A stretch of DNA of 64,000 nt, taken from Petrolisthes cinctipes. Lineage: Eukaryota; Arthropoda; Malacostraca; Decapoda; Porcellanidae. This document shows, one piece after another, positions 1 to 11,979 of this stretch. The number at the start of each line of letters is the position of its first letter. Positions within the stretch are counted from its first letter, which is position 1. The stretch lies in the NCBI GenBank assembly GCA_033782935.1, contig JAWQEG010000287.1, positions 310,001 to 374,000 on the forward strand, written 5' to 3'. The notes under the pieces are model-generated. The model searched no databases. It worked only from the letters and a program-made list of their open reading frames with translations, and was not told the origin of the DNA. Made by a program: the position numbers and the translations under genes.

Positions 1-440
1 TGCCAGAAGCGATCTGTACATGCCTACTCCGTGTTAGAGTATTTTCAAAATACATGCCCAAAACATGCTGAAAATTGATATTTTACGTCCACATAGTCGA
101 TGTGTGCATGCATCATCTGTACCCGATTATATCTCAAATTCAGGCTCAAAAATCCCGAAAATTCGATGTTTTTGGGCCACAGAAGCAATCTGTACATGCC
201 TATTCCGTGTTAGAGTATTTTCAAAATACAGGCTCAAAACATGCTAAAAATCGATATTTTAGGTGCCCAAAGTCGATATGTGCAAGCATCTTCTGTTCTC
301 GTTTATATCCCAAATTCAGGCTCAAAACACCCGAAAATTCGATATTTTTGGGTCCCAGAAGCGATCTGTACATGCCTACTCTGTGTTAGAGTATTTTCAA
401 AATATAGGTCCTAAACATGTTAAATATCGATATCTTGGGT
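1..440. repeat. 12-monomer higher-order repeat, copy 1
   Basis: Identical or nearly identical to 2113-2552 at a spacing of 2,112 bp, exactly twelve monomers. It includes rare variants such as GATGTGTGCATGCATCATC and GGGCCACAGAAGCAATC that occur in both copies. The copies diverge near 440, where copy 1 has GTGCCTAAAGTTGATATC and copy 2 has GTGCCGAAAGTTGATATC. Copy 1 probably begins upstream of the window. Confidence 0.85.
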
Positions 441-2003
441 GCCTAAAGTTGATATCTGCATGCATTTTCTGAACCCGTTTATATCTCAAATTCAGACTCA
501 AAACACCCGAAAATTCGATATTTTTGGGTCCCAGAAGCGATCTGTACATGCCTACTCCGTGTTAAAGAATTTTCAAAATTTAGGCCCAAAACATGCTGAA
601 AATCGATATTTTAGCTCCACATAGTCGATATGTGCATGCATCTTCTGTACCCGTTTATATCTCAAATTCATTCTCAAAACACCAGAAAATTCGATATTTT
701 TGGATCAGACAAGCGATCTGTACATGCCTACTCAGTAATAGAATATTTTTAAAATATAGGCCCAAAACAAGCTAAAAATCGATATTTGAGGTGCCCAAAA
801 TCGATATGTTCATGAATCTTCTGTACCCGTTTATATCTCAAATTCAGGCTCAAAACACCCGAAAGTTCGATATTTTTGTGTCCCAGAAGCGATCTGTACA
901 TGCCTACTCTGTGTTAGAGTATTTTCAAAATATAGGCCGAAAACATGTTAAATATCGATATCTTGGGTGCCAAAAGTTGATATCTGCATGCATCTACAGT
1001 ACCCGTTTATATCTCAAATTCAGGCTCAAATTGACGGAAAATTCAATGTTTTGATGTCCCAGAAGCGATCTGTACATGCCTACTCAGTGCTAGAATGTTT
1101 TCAAAATATAGGCTCAAAACATGCTAAAAATCGATAATTTAGGTGCCCAAAGTCGATATGTGCATACATCTTCTGAACCCGTTTATATCTCAAATTCAGA
1201 CTCAAAACACCCTACAATTCGAGATTTTTGGGTCCCAGAAGCGATCTGTACATGCCTACTCCGTGTTAGAGTATTTTCAAAATTCAGGCCCAAAACATGC
1301 TAAAAATCGATATTTTAGGTGCCCAAAGTCGATATGTGCATGCATCTTCTGTATCCGTTTATATCTCAAATTCAGGCTCAAAACACCCGAAAATTTGAAA
1401 TTTTTGGGTGCCAGAAGCGATCTGTACATGTCTACTCCGTGTTAGAGTATTTTCAAAATACATGCCCAAAACATGCTGAAAATTGATATTTTACCTCCAC
1501 ATAGTCGATATGTGCATGCATCTTCTGTACCCGATTATATCTCAAATTCAGGCTCAAAATTCCCGAAAATTCGATGTTTTTGGGCCCCAGAAGCAATCTG
1601 TACATGCCTATTCCGTGTTAGAGTATTTTCAAAATACAGACCCAAAACATGCTGAATATCGATATTTGAGGTGCCCAAAGTCAATATGTGTATGCATCTT
1701 CTGTACCCGTTTATATCCCAAATTCAGGCTCAAAACACCCGAAAATTCGATATTTTTGGGTCCCAGAAGCGATCTGTACATGCCTACTCTGTGTTAGAGT
1801 ATTTTCAAAATATAGGTCCTAAACATGTTAAATATCGATATCTTGGGTGCCGAAATTTGATATCTGCATGCATCTTCAGTACACGTTTATATATCAAATT
1901 CAGGCAAAAAATGACGGAAAATTCAATATTTTTGGGTCCCAGAAGCGATCTGTACATGCCTACTCAGTGCTAGAATGTTTTCAAAATATAGGCTCAAAAC
2001 ATG

Positions 2004-2090
2004 CTAAAAATCGATATTTTAGGTGCCCAAAGTCGATATGTGCATGCATCTTCTGTACCCGTTTATATCTCAAATTCAGGCTCAAAACAC
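2004..2090. repeat. Half-monomer A (87 bp)
   Basis: This is the first half of the internal dimer. It aligns end to end with half B: CTRAAAATCGATATTTT against CCGAAAATTCGATATTTTT, GGTGCCCAAAGTCGAT against GGGTCCCAGAAGCGAT, GTGCATGCATCTTCTG against GTACATGCCTACTCCG, and CAGGCTCAAAACA against CAGGCCCAAAACA. By hand alignment about two thirds of positions agree, with a few single-base gaps. The first 50 bases and the last 15 are the best conserved between halves. Confidence 0.85.
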
Positions 2091-2179
2091 CCGAAAATTC
2101 GATATTTTTGGGTGCCAGAAGCGATCTGTACATGCCTACTCCGTGTTAGAGTATTTTCAAAATACATGCCCAAAACATG
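2091..2179. repeat. Half-monomer B (89 bp)
   Basis: This is the second half of the internal dimer, homologous to half A. It differs most from half A between 2141 and 2160, where it carries a dyad that half A lacks. Halves A and B always alternate in the monomers inspected, so the 176-bp unit, not the 88-bp unit, is what is now amplified. The ancestral repeat was presumably about 88 bp. Confidence 0.85.
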
Positions 2180-2552
2180 CTGAAAATTGATATTTTACGT
2201 CCACATAGTCGATGTGTGCATGCATCATCTGTACCCGATTATATCTCAAATTCAGGCTCAAAAATCCCGAAAATTCGATGTTTTTGGGCCACAGAAGCAA
2301 TCTGTACATGCCTATTCCGTGTTAGAGTATTTTCAAAATACAGGCTCAAAACATGCTAAAAATCGATATTTTAGGTGCCCAAAGTCGATATGTGCAAGCA
2401 TCTTCTGTTCTCGTTTATATCCCAAATTCAGGCTCAAAACACCCGAAAATTCGATATTTTTGGGTCCCAGAAGCGATCTGTACATGCCTACTCTGTGTTA
2501 GAGTATTTTCAAAATATAGGTCCAAAACATGTTAAATATCGATATCTTGGGT
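2113..2552. repeat. 12-monomer higher-order repeat, copy 2
   Basis: Partner of 1-440 at +2,112 bp. The first 400 bases look identical by eye, which indicates a recent exchange between positions twelve monomers apart. Confidence 0.85.
2151..2165. other. 15-bp dyad, GTATTTT-C-AAAATAC, in half B
   Basis: Seven bases on each side of a single central base are perfect reverse complements. The same dyad recurs in many monomers, for example just after the words CCGTGTTAGA across the array. A second form has T at the centre (GTATTTTTAAAATAC, for example near 36486). Other monomer types break it by one or two bases (GAATGTTTTCAAAATATA, TTTTCAAGATACAG). It could be a binding site or simply chance A/T symmetry; no known protein site is recognised. 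Confidence 0.6.
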
Positions 2553-3059
2553 GCCGAAAGTTGATATCTGCATGCATCTTCAGTACACGTTTATATATCA
2601 AATTCAGGCTCAAATTGACGGAAAATTCAATTTTTTGATGTCCCAGAAGAGATCTGTACATGCCTACTCAGTGCTAGAATGTTTTCAAAATATAGGCTCA
2701 AAACATGCTAAAAATCGATAATTTAGGTGCCCAAAGTCGATATGTGCATACATTTTCTGAACCCGTTTATATCTCAAATTCAGACTCAAAACTCCCGAAA
2801 ATTCGATATTTTTGGGTCCCAGAAGCGATCTGTACATGCCTACTCCGTGTTAGAGTATTTTTAAAATTCAGGCCCAAAACATGCTGAAAATCGATATTTT
2901 AGCTCCACATAGTCGATATGTGCATGCATCTTCTGTACCCGTTTATATCTCAAATTCAGACTCAAAACACCAGAAAAATCGATATTTTTGGATCAGACAA
3001 GCGATCTGTACATGCCTACTCAGTAATAGAATATTTTTAAAATATAGGCCCAAAACAAG

Positions 3060-4150
3060 CTAAAAATCGATATTTTAGGTGCCCAAAGTCGATATGTTCA
3101 TAAATTTTCTGTACCCGTTTATATCTCAAATTCAGGCTCAAAACACCCGAAAATTCGATATTTTTGTGTCCCAGAAGCAATATGTACATGCCTACATCTT
3201 GTTAGAGTATTTTCACAATACAGACCCAAAACATGCTCAAAATCGATATTTTAGGTGCAAAGAGTCGATATGTGCATGCATCTTCATTACCTGTTTACAT
3301 ATCAAATTCAGGTTTAAAACACCCGAAAATTCAATTTTTTGGGGTTCCAGAAGCGATCTGTACATGCCTACTCAGTGCTATATGTTTCCAAAATACAAGC
3401 TTAAAACATGCTAAAAATCGATATTTTTGGTGTCCCAAGTCAATAAGTATGTTCTGTACCCGTTTATATCTCAAATTCAAGCTCAAAACACCCGAAAATG
3501 CGATATTTTTGGGTCCCAGAAGCGATCTGAACATGCCTACTCCGTGTTAGAGTATTTTCAAATTATAGGCTCAAAACATGCTCAAAATCGATATTTTGGG
3601 TGCCAAAAGTCGATATGTACATGTAATTTCTGTACCCGATTATTTCTCAAATTCAGGCTCAAAACACCCGAAAATTCGATATTTTTGTGTCCCAGAAGCG
3701 ATCTGTACATGCCTACTCCGTGTTAGAATACTTTCAAAATATAGGTCCAAAACATGCTCAAAATCGATATTTTGGGTGCCCAAAGTCAATATGTGCATGC
3801 ATCTTCTGTACCCGTTTATATCTCAAATTCAGGCTCAAAACACCCGAAAATTCGGCATTTTAGAGTCAAAGAAGCGATCTGTACATGCCTACTCAGTGCT
3901 AGAATATTTTCAAAAAAAAAACCCAATACATGCTAACAATCGATCTTTTAGGTGCACATTGTCAATATGTGCATGCATCTTCTGTACCCGTTTATATCTC
4001 AAATTCAGGCTCAAAACACCCGAAAATTCAATATTTTTGGGTCCAAGAAGAGATCTGTACATGCCTACTCAGTGCTAGAATGTTTGCAAAATATAGGCTC
4101 AAAACATGCTAAAAATCGATATTTTATGTTTCCCAAGTCGATATGTGCAT
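3060..4150. repeat. 21-monomer-spaced duplication, copy 1 (carries the A-run module)
   Basis: Matches 6750-7840 at a spacing of 3,690 bp, which is 21 monomers minus 6 bp. The missing 6 bases lie in a short monomer (near 3445) where GTGCATGCATGTTCTG is reduced to GTATGTTCTG. The block also contains the A-run monomer (ten A at 3912-3921). Related, more diverged copies of the core lie near 15149-16040 and 17222-18112. Confidence 0.8.
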
Positions 4151-5850
4151 GCATCTTCTGTACCCGTTTCTATCTCAAATTCAAGCTCAATACACCCGAT
4201 ATTTCGATATTTTGGGGTCCCAGAAGCGATCTGTACATGCCTACTCTGTGTTAGAGTATTTTCAAAATATAGCCCCAAAACATGCTAAAATCGATATTTT
4301 GGGTGCCCAAAGTTGATATCTGCATGCATCTTCAGTACCCGTTTATATCTCAAATTCAGGCTCAAAACCACGGAAAATTCAATAGTTTTTGGTTCCCGCA
4401 GCGATCTGTACATGACTACTTCGTGTTAGTGTATTTTCAAAATATAGGCCCAAAACATGCTCAAAATCGATATTTTGGGTGCCTTAAAGACGATATGTGC
4501 ATGCATCTTCTGTATCCGTTTATATCTCAAATTCAGATTTAAAACACCCGAAAATTCGATATTTTTGGGTCCAAGAAGCGATCTGTACATGCCTCCTCAG
4601 TGCTAGAATGTTTTCAAAATATAGGCTCAAAACAGGCTAAAAATCGATATTTTATGTGTCCCAAGTCGATATGTGCATGCATGTTCTGTACCCGTTTATA
4701 TCTCAAATTTAGGCTCAAAACTCCCGAAAATTCGATTATTTTTGGTCCCAGAAGCGATCTGTATATGCCTACTCCGTGTTTGAGTATTTTCAAAATACAT
4801 GCCCAAAACATGCTGAAAATCGATATTTTAGCTGCCCATAGTCGATATGTGCATGCATCTTCTGTACACGTTTATATATGAAATACCAGGCTCAAAACAA
4901 CGGGAAATTCAATATTTTTGGGTCCAAGAAGAGATCTGTACATGCCTACTCAGTGCTAGAATGTTTTCAAAATATAGGCTCAAAACATGCTACAAATCGA
5001 TAATTTAGGTGTCCAAAGTAGATATGTGCATGCATCTTCTGTACCCGTTTATATCTCAAATTCAGGCTCATAACACCCAAAAATTCGATATTTTTGGGTC
5101 CCAGAAGCGACTTGTACATGCCTACTCTTTGCTAGAATGTTTTCAAGTTACAGACCCAAAATATGCTCAAAATCGATATTTTAAGTGCAAAAAGTCGATA
5201 TGTGCATGCATCTTCAGTACTCGTTTATATCTCAAATGCAGGCTCAAAATACCCGAAAATTCGATATTTTTGGGTCCCAGAAGCAATCTGTACATGCCTA
5301 CTTCGTGTTAGAGTATTTTCAAAATACAGGCCAAAAACATGCTGAAAATCGATATTTGAGGTGCCCAAAGTCAATATGTGTATGCATGTTCTGTACCCTT
5401 TTATATCCAAAATTCAGGCTCAAAACACCCAAAAATTCAATATTTTTTGGTCCCCCAAGCGATCTGTACATGTCTACTTAGTGCTAGAATGTTTTCAAAA
5501 TATAGGCTTAAAACATGCTAAAAATCGATATTTTACGTGTCCAAAGTCGATATGTGCATACATCTTTTGTACCCGTTTATATCCCAAATTTTGGCTCAAA
5601 ACACCCGAAAATTCGATATTTTTGGGTCACAGAAGCTATCTGTACATGCCTACTCAGTGAAAGAATATTTTCAAAATATATGCCCAAAACAAGCTAAAAA
5701 TCGATATTATAGGTGCCCAATGTCGATATGTGCATGCATATGCTGTACCCGTTTATATCTCAAATTCAGGCTCAAAATACCCGAAAATTTAATATTTTTG
5801 GGTCACAGAAGCGATCTGTACATGCCTACTCCGTGTTAGAGTACTTTCAA
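4150..5850. repeat. About 1.7-kb higher-order module, copy 1
   Basis: Shares marker variants with 8544-10245 (spacing 4,394 bp) and 11980-13590. Markers are the monomer with one base fewer in ATGCTAAAATCGATATTTTG, the GTGCCTTAAAGACG word, TATATATGAAATACCAGG, and AATGCAGGCTCAAAATACC or its variants. At its 3' end it passes directly into a monomer with CTCCACATAG. Confidence 0.82.
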
Positions 5851-6749
5851 AATACATGCCCAAAACATGCTGAAAATCGATATTTTAGCTCCACATAGTC
5901 GATATGTGCATGAATCTTCTGTACCCGTTTATATCCCAAATTCAGGCTCAAAACAACCGAAAATTCGATATTTTTGGGTCCCAGAAGCGATCTGTACATG
6001 CCTACTCCGTGTTTGAGTACTTTCAAAATACAGGCCCAAAACATGCTAAAAATCGATACTTTAGATACCCAAAGTGGATATGAGCATGCATCTTCTGTAC
6101 CCGATTATATCTCAAATTCAGGCTCAAAATTCCCGAAAATTCGATGTTTTTGGGCCCCAGAAGCAATCTGTACATGCCTATTCCGTGTTAGAGTATTTTC
6201 AAAATACAGGCTCAAAACATGCTAAAAATCGATATTTTAGGTGCTCAAAGTCGATATGTGCATGCATCTTCTGTACCCGTTTATATCCCAAATTCAGGCT
6301 CAAAACACCCGAAAATTCGATATTTTTGGGTCCCAGAAGCGATCTGTACGTGCCTACTTTGTGTTAGAGTATTTTCAAAATATAGGTCCAAAACATGTTA
6401 AATATCGATATCTTGGGTGCCGAAAGTTGATATCTGCATGCATCTTCAGTACCCGTTTATATATCAAATTCAGGCTCAAATTGAAGGAAAATTCAATTTT
6501 TTGATGTCCCAGTAGAGATCTGTACATGCCTACTCAGTGCTAGAATGTTTTCAAAATATAGGCTCAAAACATGCTAAAAATCGATAATTTAGGTGCACAA
6601 AGTCGATATGTGCATGCATCTTCTGAACCCGTTTATATCTCAAATTCAGACTCAAAACACCCGAAAATTCGAGATTTTTGGGTCCCAGAAGCGATCTGTA
6701 CATGCCTACTCCGTGTTAGAGTATTTTCAAAATTCAGGCCCAAAACATG

Positions 6750-7840
6750 CTAAAAATCGATATTTTAGGTGCCCAAAGTCGATATGTTCATAAATCTTCT
6801 GTACCCGTTTATATCACAAATTCAGGCTCAAAACACCCGAAAATTCGATATTTTTGTGTCCCAGAAGCAATATGTACATGCCTACATCTTGTTAGAGTAT
6901 TTTCACAATACAGACCCAAAACATGCTCAAGATCGATATTTTAGGTGCAAAGAGTCGATATGTGAATGCATCTTCATTACCTGTTTACATATCAAATTCA
7001 GGTTTAAAACACCCGAAAATTCAATTTTTTGGGGTTCCATAAGCGATCTGTACATGCCTACTCAGTGCTATATGTTTCCAAAATACAGGCTTAAAACATG
7101 CTAAAAATCGATATTTTTGGTGTCCCAAGTCAATAAGTATGTTCTGTACCCGTTTATATCTCAAATTCAAGCTCAAAACACCCGAAAATTCGATATTTTT
7201 GGGTCCCAGAAGCGATCTGAACATGCCTACTCCGTGTTAGAGTATTTTCAAATTATAGGCTCAAAACATGCTCAAAATCTATATTTTGGGTGCCAAAAGT
7301 CGATATGTACATGTAATTTCTGTACCCGATTATTTCTCAAATTCAGGCTCAAAACACCTGAAAATTCGATATTTTTATGTCCCAGAAGCGATCTGTACAT
7401 GCCTACTCCGTGTTAGAATACTTTCAAAATATAAGTCCAAAACATGCTCAATATCGATATTTTGGGTGCCCAATGTCAATATGTGCATGCATCTTCTGTA
7501 CCCGTTTATATCTCAAATTCAGGCTCAAAACACCCGAAAATTCGGCATTTTTGAGTCAAAGAAGCGATCTGTACATGCCTACTCAGTGCTAGAATATTTT
7601 CAAAAAAAAAAACCAATACATGCTAACAATCGATCTTTTAGGTGCCCAATGTCAATATGTGCATGCATCTTCTGTACCCGTTTATATCTCAAATTCAGGC
7701 TCAAATCACCCGAAAATTCAATATTTTTGGGTCCAAGAAGAGATCTGTACATGCCTACTCAGTGCTAGAATGTTTGCAAAATATAGGCTCAAAACATGCT
7801 AAAAATCGATATTTTATGTTTCCCAAGTCGATATGTGCAT
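6750..7840. repeat. 21-monomer-spaced duplication, copy 2
   Basis: Partner of 3060-4150 with the same 6-bp-short monomer (near 7135) and the same A-run position, here eleven A (7602-7612). A handful of substitutions separate the two. Confidence 0.8.
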
Positions 7841-8543
7841 GGATATTCTGTACCAGTTTATATCTCAAATTTAGGCTCAAAACACCAGAAAATTCGATAT
7901 TTTTGGGTCCTAGATGCAATCTGTATATGCCTACTCCGTGTTTAAGTATTTTCAAAATACATGCTCAAAACATGCTGAAAATCGATATTTTAGGTGCCCA
8001 TAGTCAATATGTGCATGCATCTTCTGTACCCGTTTATATCTTAAATTCAGGCTGAAAACACCCGAAAATTCGATATTTTTGGGTCCCAGAAGCGATCTGT
8101 ACATGCCTACTCCATGTTAGAATATTTTCAAAATAGAGGCCCAAAATATGCTCAAAATCGATAATTTAGGTGCCCATAGTCGATATGTACATGCATCTTC
8201 TGTACTCGTTTATATCTCAAATTCAGGCTCAGATCACCCGAAAACTCGATATTTTTGGGTCCCAGAAGAGATCTGTACATGCCTACTCCGTGTTAGAGTA
8301 CTTTCAAAATACAGGCCCAAAACTTGCTGAAAATTGATATTTTAGGTACCCAAAGTCGATATGTGCATGCATCTTCTGTACCCGTTTATATCTCAAATTC
8401 AGGCTCAAAACACCCGAAAATTCGATATTTTTGGGTCCCAGAAGCGATCTGTACATGCTTACACCGTGTTAGAGTATTTTCAAAATACATGCCCAAAACA
8501 TGCTGAAAATCGATATTTTTGCTCCACATAGTCGATATGTGCA

Positions 8544-10245
8544 TGCATCTTCTGTACCCGTTTCTATCTCAAATTCAAGCTCAATACACCCGAAATTTCG
8601 ATATTTTGGGGTCCCAGAAGCGATCTGTACATGCCTACTCTGTGTTAGAGTATTTTCAAAATATAGGCCCAAAACATGCTAAAATCGATATTTTGGGTGC
8701 CCAAAGTTGATATCTGCATGCATCTTCAGTACCCGTTTATATCTCAAATTCAGGCTCAAAACCACGGAAAATTCAATAGTTTTGGGTCCCCGCAGCGATC
8801 TGTACATGACTACTTCGTGTTAGTGTATTTTCAAAATATAGGCCCAAAACATGCTCAAAATCGATATTTTGGGTGCCTTAAAGACGATATGTGCATGCAT
8901 CTTCTGTATCCGTTTATATCTCAAATTCAGATTTAAAACACCCGAAAATTCGATATTTTTGGGTCCAAGAAACGATCTGTACATGCCTACTCAGTGCTAG
9001 AATGTTTTCAAAATATAGGCTCAAAACATGCTAAAAATCGATATTTTATGTGTCCCAAGTCGATATGTGCATGCATGTTCTGTACCCGTTTATATCTCAA
9101 ATTTAGGCTCAAAACTCCCGAAAATTCGATAATTTTTGGTCCCAGAAGCGATCTGTATATGCCTACTCCGTGTTTGAGTATTTTCAAAATACATGCCCAA
9201 AACATGCTGAAAATCGATATTTTAGCTGCCCATAGTCGATATGTGCATGCATCTTCTGTACACGTTTATATATGAAATACCAGGCTCAAAACAACGGGAA
9301 ATTCAATATTTTTGGGTCCCAAAAGCGATCTGTACATGCCTACTCAGTGCTAGAATGTTTTCAAAATATAGGCTCAAAACATGCTACAAATCGATAATTT
9401 AGGTGTCCAAAGTAGATATGTGCATGCATCTTCTGTACCCGTTTATATCTCAAATTCAAGCTCATAACACCCAAAAATTCGATATTTTTGGGTCCCAGAA
9501 GCGACTTGTACATGCCTACTCTTTGCTAGAATGTTTTCAAGATACAGACCCAAAATATGCTCAAAATCGATATTTTAAGTGCAAAAAGTCGATATGTGCA
9601 TGCATCTTCAGTACTCGTTTATATCTCAAATGCAGGCTCAAAATACCCGAAAATTCGATATTTTTGGGTCCCAGAAGCGATCTGTACATGCCTACTTCGT
9701 GTTAGAGTATTTTCAAAATACAGGCCAAAAACATGCTGAAAATCGATATTTGAGGTGCCCAAAGTCAATATGTGTATGCATGTTCTGTACCCTTTTATAT
9801 CCAAAATTCAGGCTCAAAACACCCAAAAATTCAATTTTTTTTGGTCCCCGAAGCGATCTGTACATGTCTACTTAGTGCTAGAATGTTTTCAAAATATAGG
9901 CTTAAAACATGCTAAAAATCGATATTTTACGTCTCCAAAGTCGATATGTGCATACATCTTTTGTACCCGTTTATATCCCAAATTTTGGCTCAGAACACCC
10001 GAAAATTCAATATTTTTGGGTCACAGAAGCTATCTGTACATGCCTACTAAGTGAAAGAATATTTTCAAAATATAGGCCCAAAACAAGCTAAAAATCGATA
10101 TTATAGGTGCCCAATGTCGATATGTGCATGCATATGCTGTACCCGTTTATATCTCAAATTCAGGCTCAAAATACCCGAAAATTTAATATTTTTGGGTCCC
10201 AGAAGCGATCTGTACATGCCTACTCCGTGTTAGAGTACTTTCAAA
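8544..10245. repeat. About 1.7-kb higher-order module, copy 2
   Basis: Matches copy 1 at +4,394 bp and copy 3 at -3,346 bp. At its 3' end one extra monomer (about 10250-10430) separates it from the CTCCACATAG monomer, which follows directly in copies 1 and 3. Past this monomer the spacing to copy 1 becomes 4,571 bp. Confidence 0.82.
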
Positions 10246-11979
10246 ATACAGGCCGTAAAACATGCTGAAAATCGATATTTTAGGAGCCCAAAGTCGATAT
10301 GTGCATGCAACTTCTGTACCCGTTTATATCTCAAATTCAGGCTCAAAACACCCGAAAATTCGAGATTTTTGGGTGTCAGAAGCGATCTGTACATGCCTAG
10401 TCCGTGTTAGAGTATTTTCAAAATACATGCCCAAAACATGTAGAAAATCGATATTTTAGCTCCACATAGTCGATATGTGCATGCATCTTCTGTACCCGTT
10501 TATATCCGAAATTCAGGCTCAAAACAACCGAAAATTCGATATTTTTGGGTCCCAGAAGCGATCTGTACATGCCTACTCCGTGTTTGAGTACTTTCAAAAT
10601 ACAGGCCCAAAACATGCTAAAAATCGATACTTTAGGTGCCCAAAGTGGATATGAGCATGCATCTTCTGTACCCGATTATATTTCAAATTCAGTCTCAAAA
10701 TTCCTGAAAATTCGATGTTTTTGGACCCCAGAAGCAATCTGTACATGCCTACTCCGTGTTAGAGTATTTTCAAAATACAGGCCCAAAACATGCTGAAAAT
10801 CGATATTTGAGGTGCCCAAAGTCAATATGTGTATGCATCTTCTGTATCCGTTTATATCCCAAATTCAGGCTCAAAACACCCGAAAATTCGATATTTTTTG
10901 GTCCCAGAAGCGATCTGTACATGCCTACTCTGTGTTAGAGTATTTTAAAAATATAGGCCCAAAACATGCTAAATATCAATATCTTGGGTGCCAAAAGTTG
11001 ATATCTGAATGCATCTTCAGTACCAGTTTATATCTCAAATTCAGGCTCAAAACGACGGAAAATTCAATATTTTTGGGTCCCAGAAGCGATCTGTACATGC
11101 CTACTCAGTGCTAGAATGTTTTCAAAATATAGGCTCAAAACATGCTAAAAATCGATAATTTAGGTGCCCAAAGTCGATATGTGCATGTATCTTCTGTACC
11201 CGTTTATATCTCAAATTCAGACTCAAAACAACCGAAAATTCGAGATTTTTGGGCCCCAGAAGCGATCTGTACATGAATACTCCGTGTTGGAGTATTTTCA
11301 AAATTCAGGCCCAAAACATGCTGAAAATCGATATTTTAGCTCCACATAGTCGATATGTGCATGCATCTTCTCTACCCGTTTATATCTCAAATTCAGGCTC
11401 AAAACATCAGAAAATTCGATATTTTTGGATCAGACAAGCGATCTGTACATGCCTACTCAGTACTAGAATATTTTTAAAATATAGGCCCAAAACAAGCTAA
11501 AAATCGATATTTTAGGTGCCCAAAGTCGATATGTGCATGCATCTTCTGTACCCGTTTATATCTCAAATTCAGGCTCAAAACACCCGAAAATTCGATATTT
11601 TCGTGTCCCAGAAGCGATATGTACATGCCTACTTCTTGTTAGAGTATTTTCACAATACAGACCCAAAACATGCTGAAAATCGATATTTTAGGTGCAAAGA
11701 GTCGATATGTGCATGCATCTTCATTACCTGTTTACATATCAAATTCAAGCTCAAAACACCCGAAAATTCGATATTTTTGGGTCCCAGAAGCGATCTGTAC
11801 AAGTTTACTCCGTGTTAGAGTATTTTCAAAATACATGCCCAAAACATGCTAAAAATCGATATTTTAGCTGCCCATAGTCGATAAGTGCATGCATCTTCTG
11901 TACCCGTTTATATCCCAAATTCATGCTCAAAACACCCGTTAATTCGATATTTTTGGGTCCCAGAAGCAATCTGTACATG

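Larger units (their letters stand above)
2001..2176. repeat. Reference satellite monomer (176 bp)
   Basis: This copy is close to the consensus of the array and serves as a coordinate reference. It starts at the ATG of AAAACATGCTAAAAATCGAT, and the next monomer starts at the same word at 2177. It contains half A and most of half B (see the next two entries). The consensus carries seven CpG dinucleotides, about the number expected from its base composition. Because 176 is not divisible by three, translation shifts frame at every monomer, so the unit cannot code for a periodic protein. Confidence 0.95.

Noticed and set aside
3912..3921. A run as the poly(A) tail of a second retroelement
   Set aside because: It replaces part of the normal word in half B without any foreign sequence next to it, and the same monomer continues on both sides. 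It is a run that grew in place.
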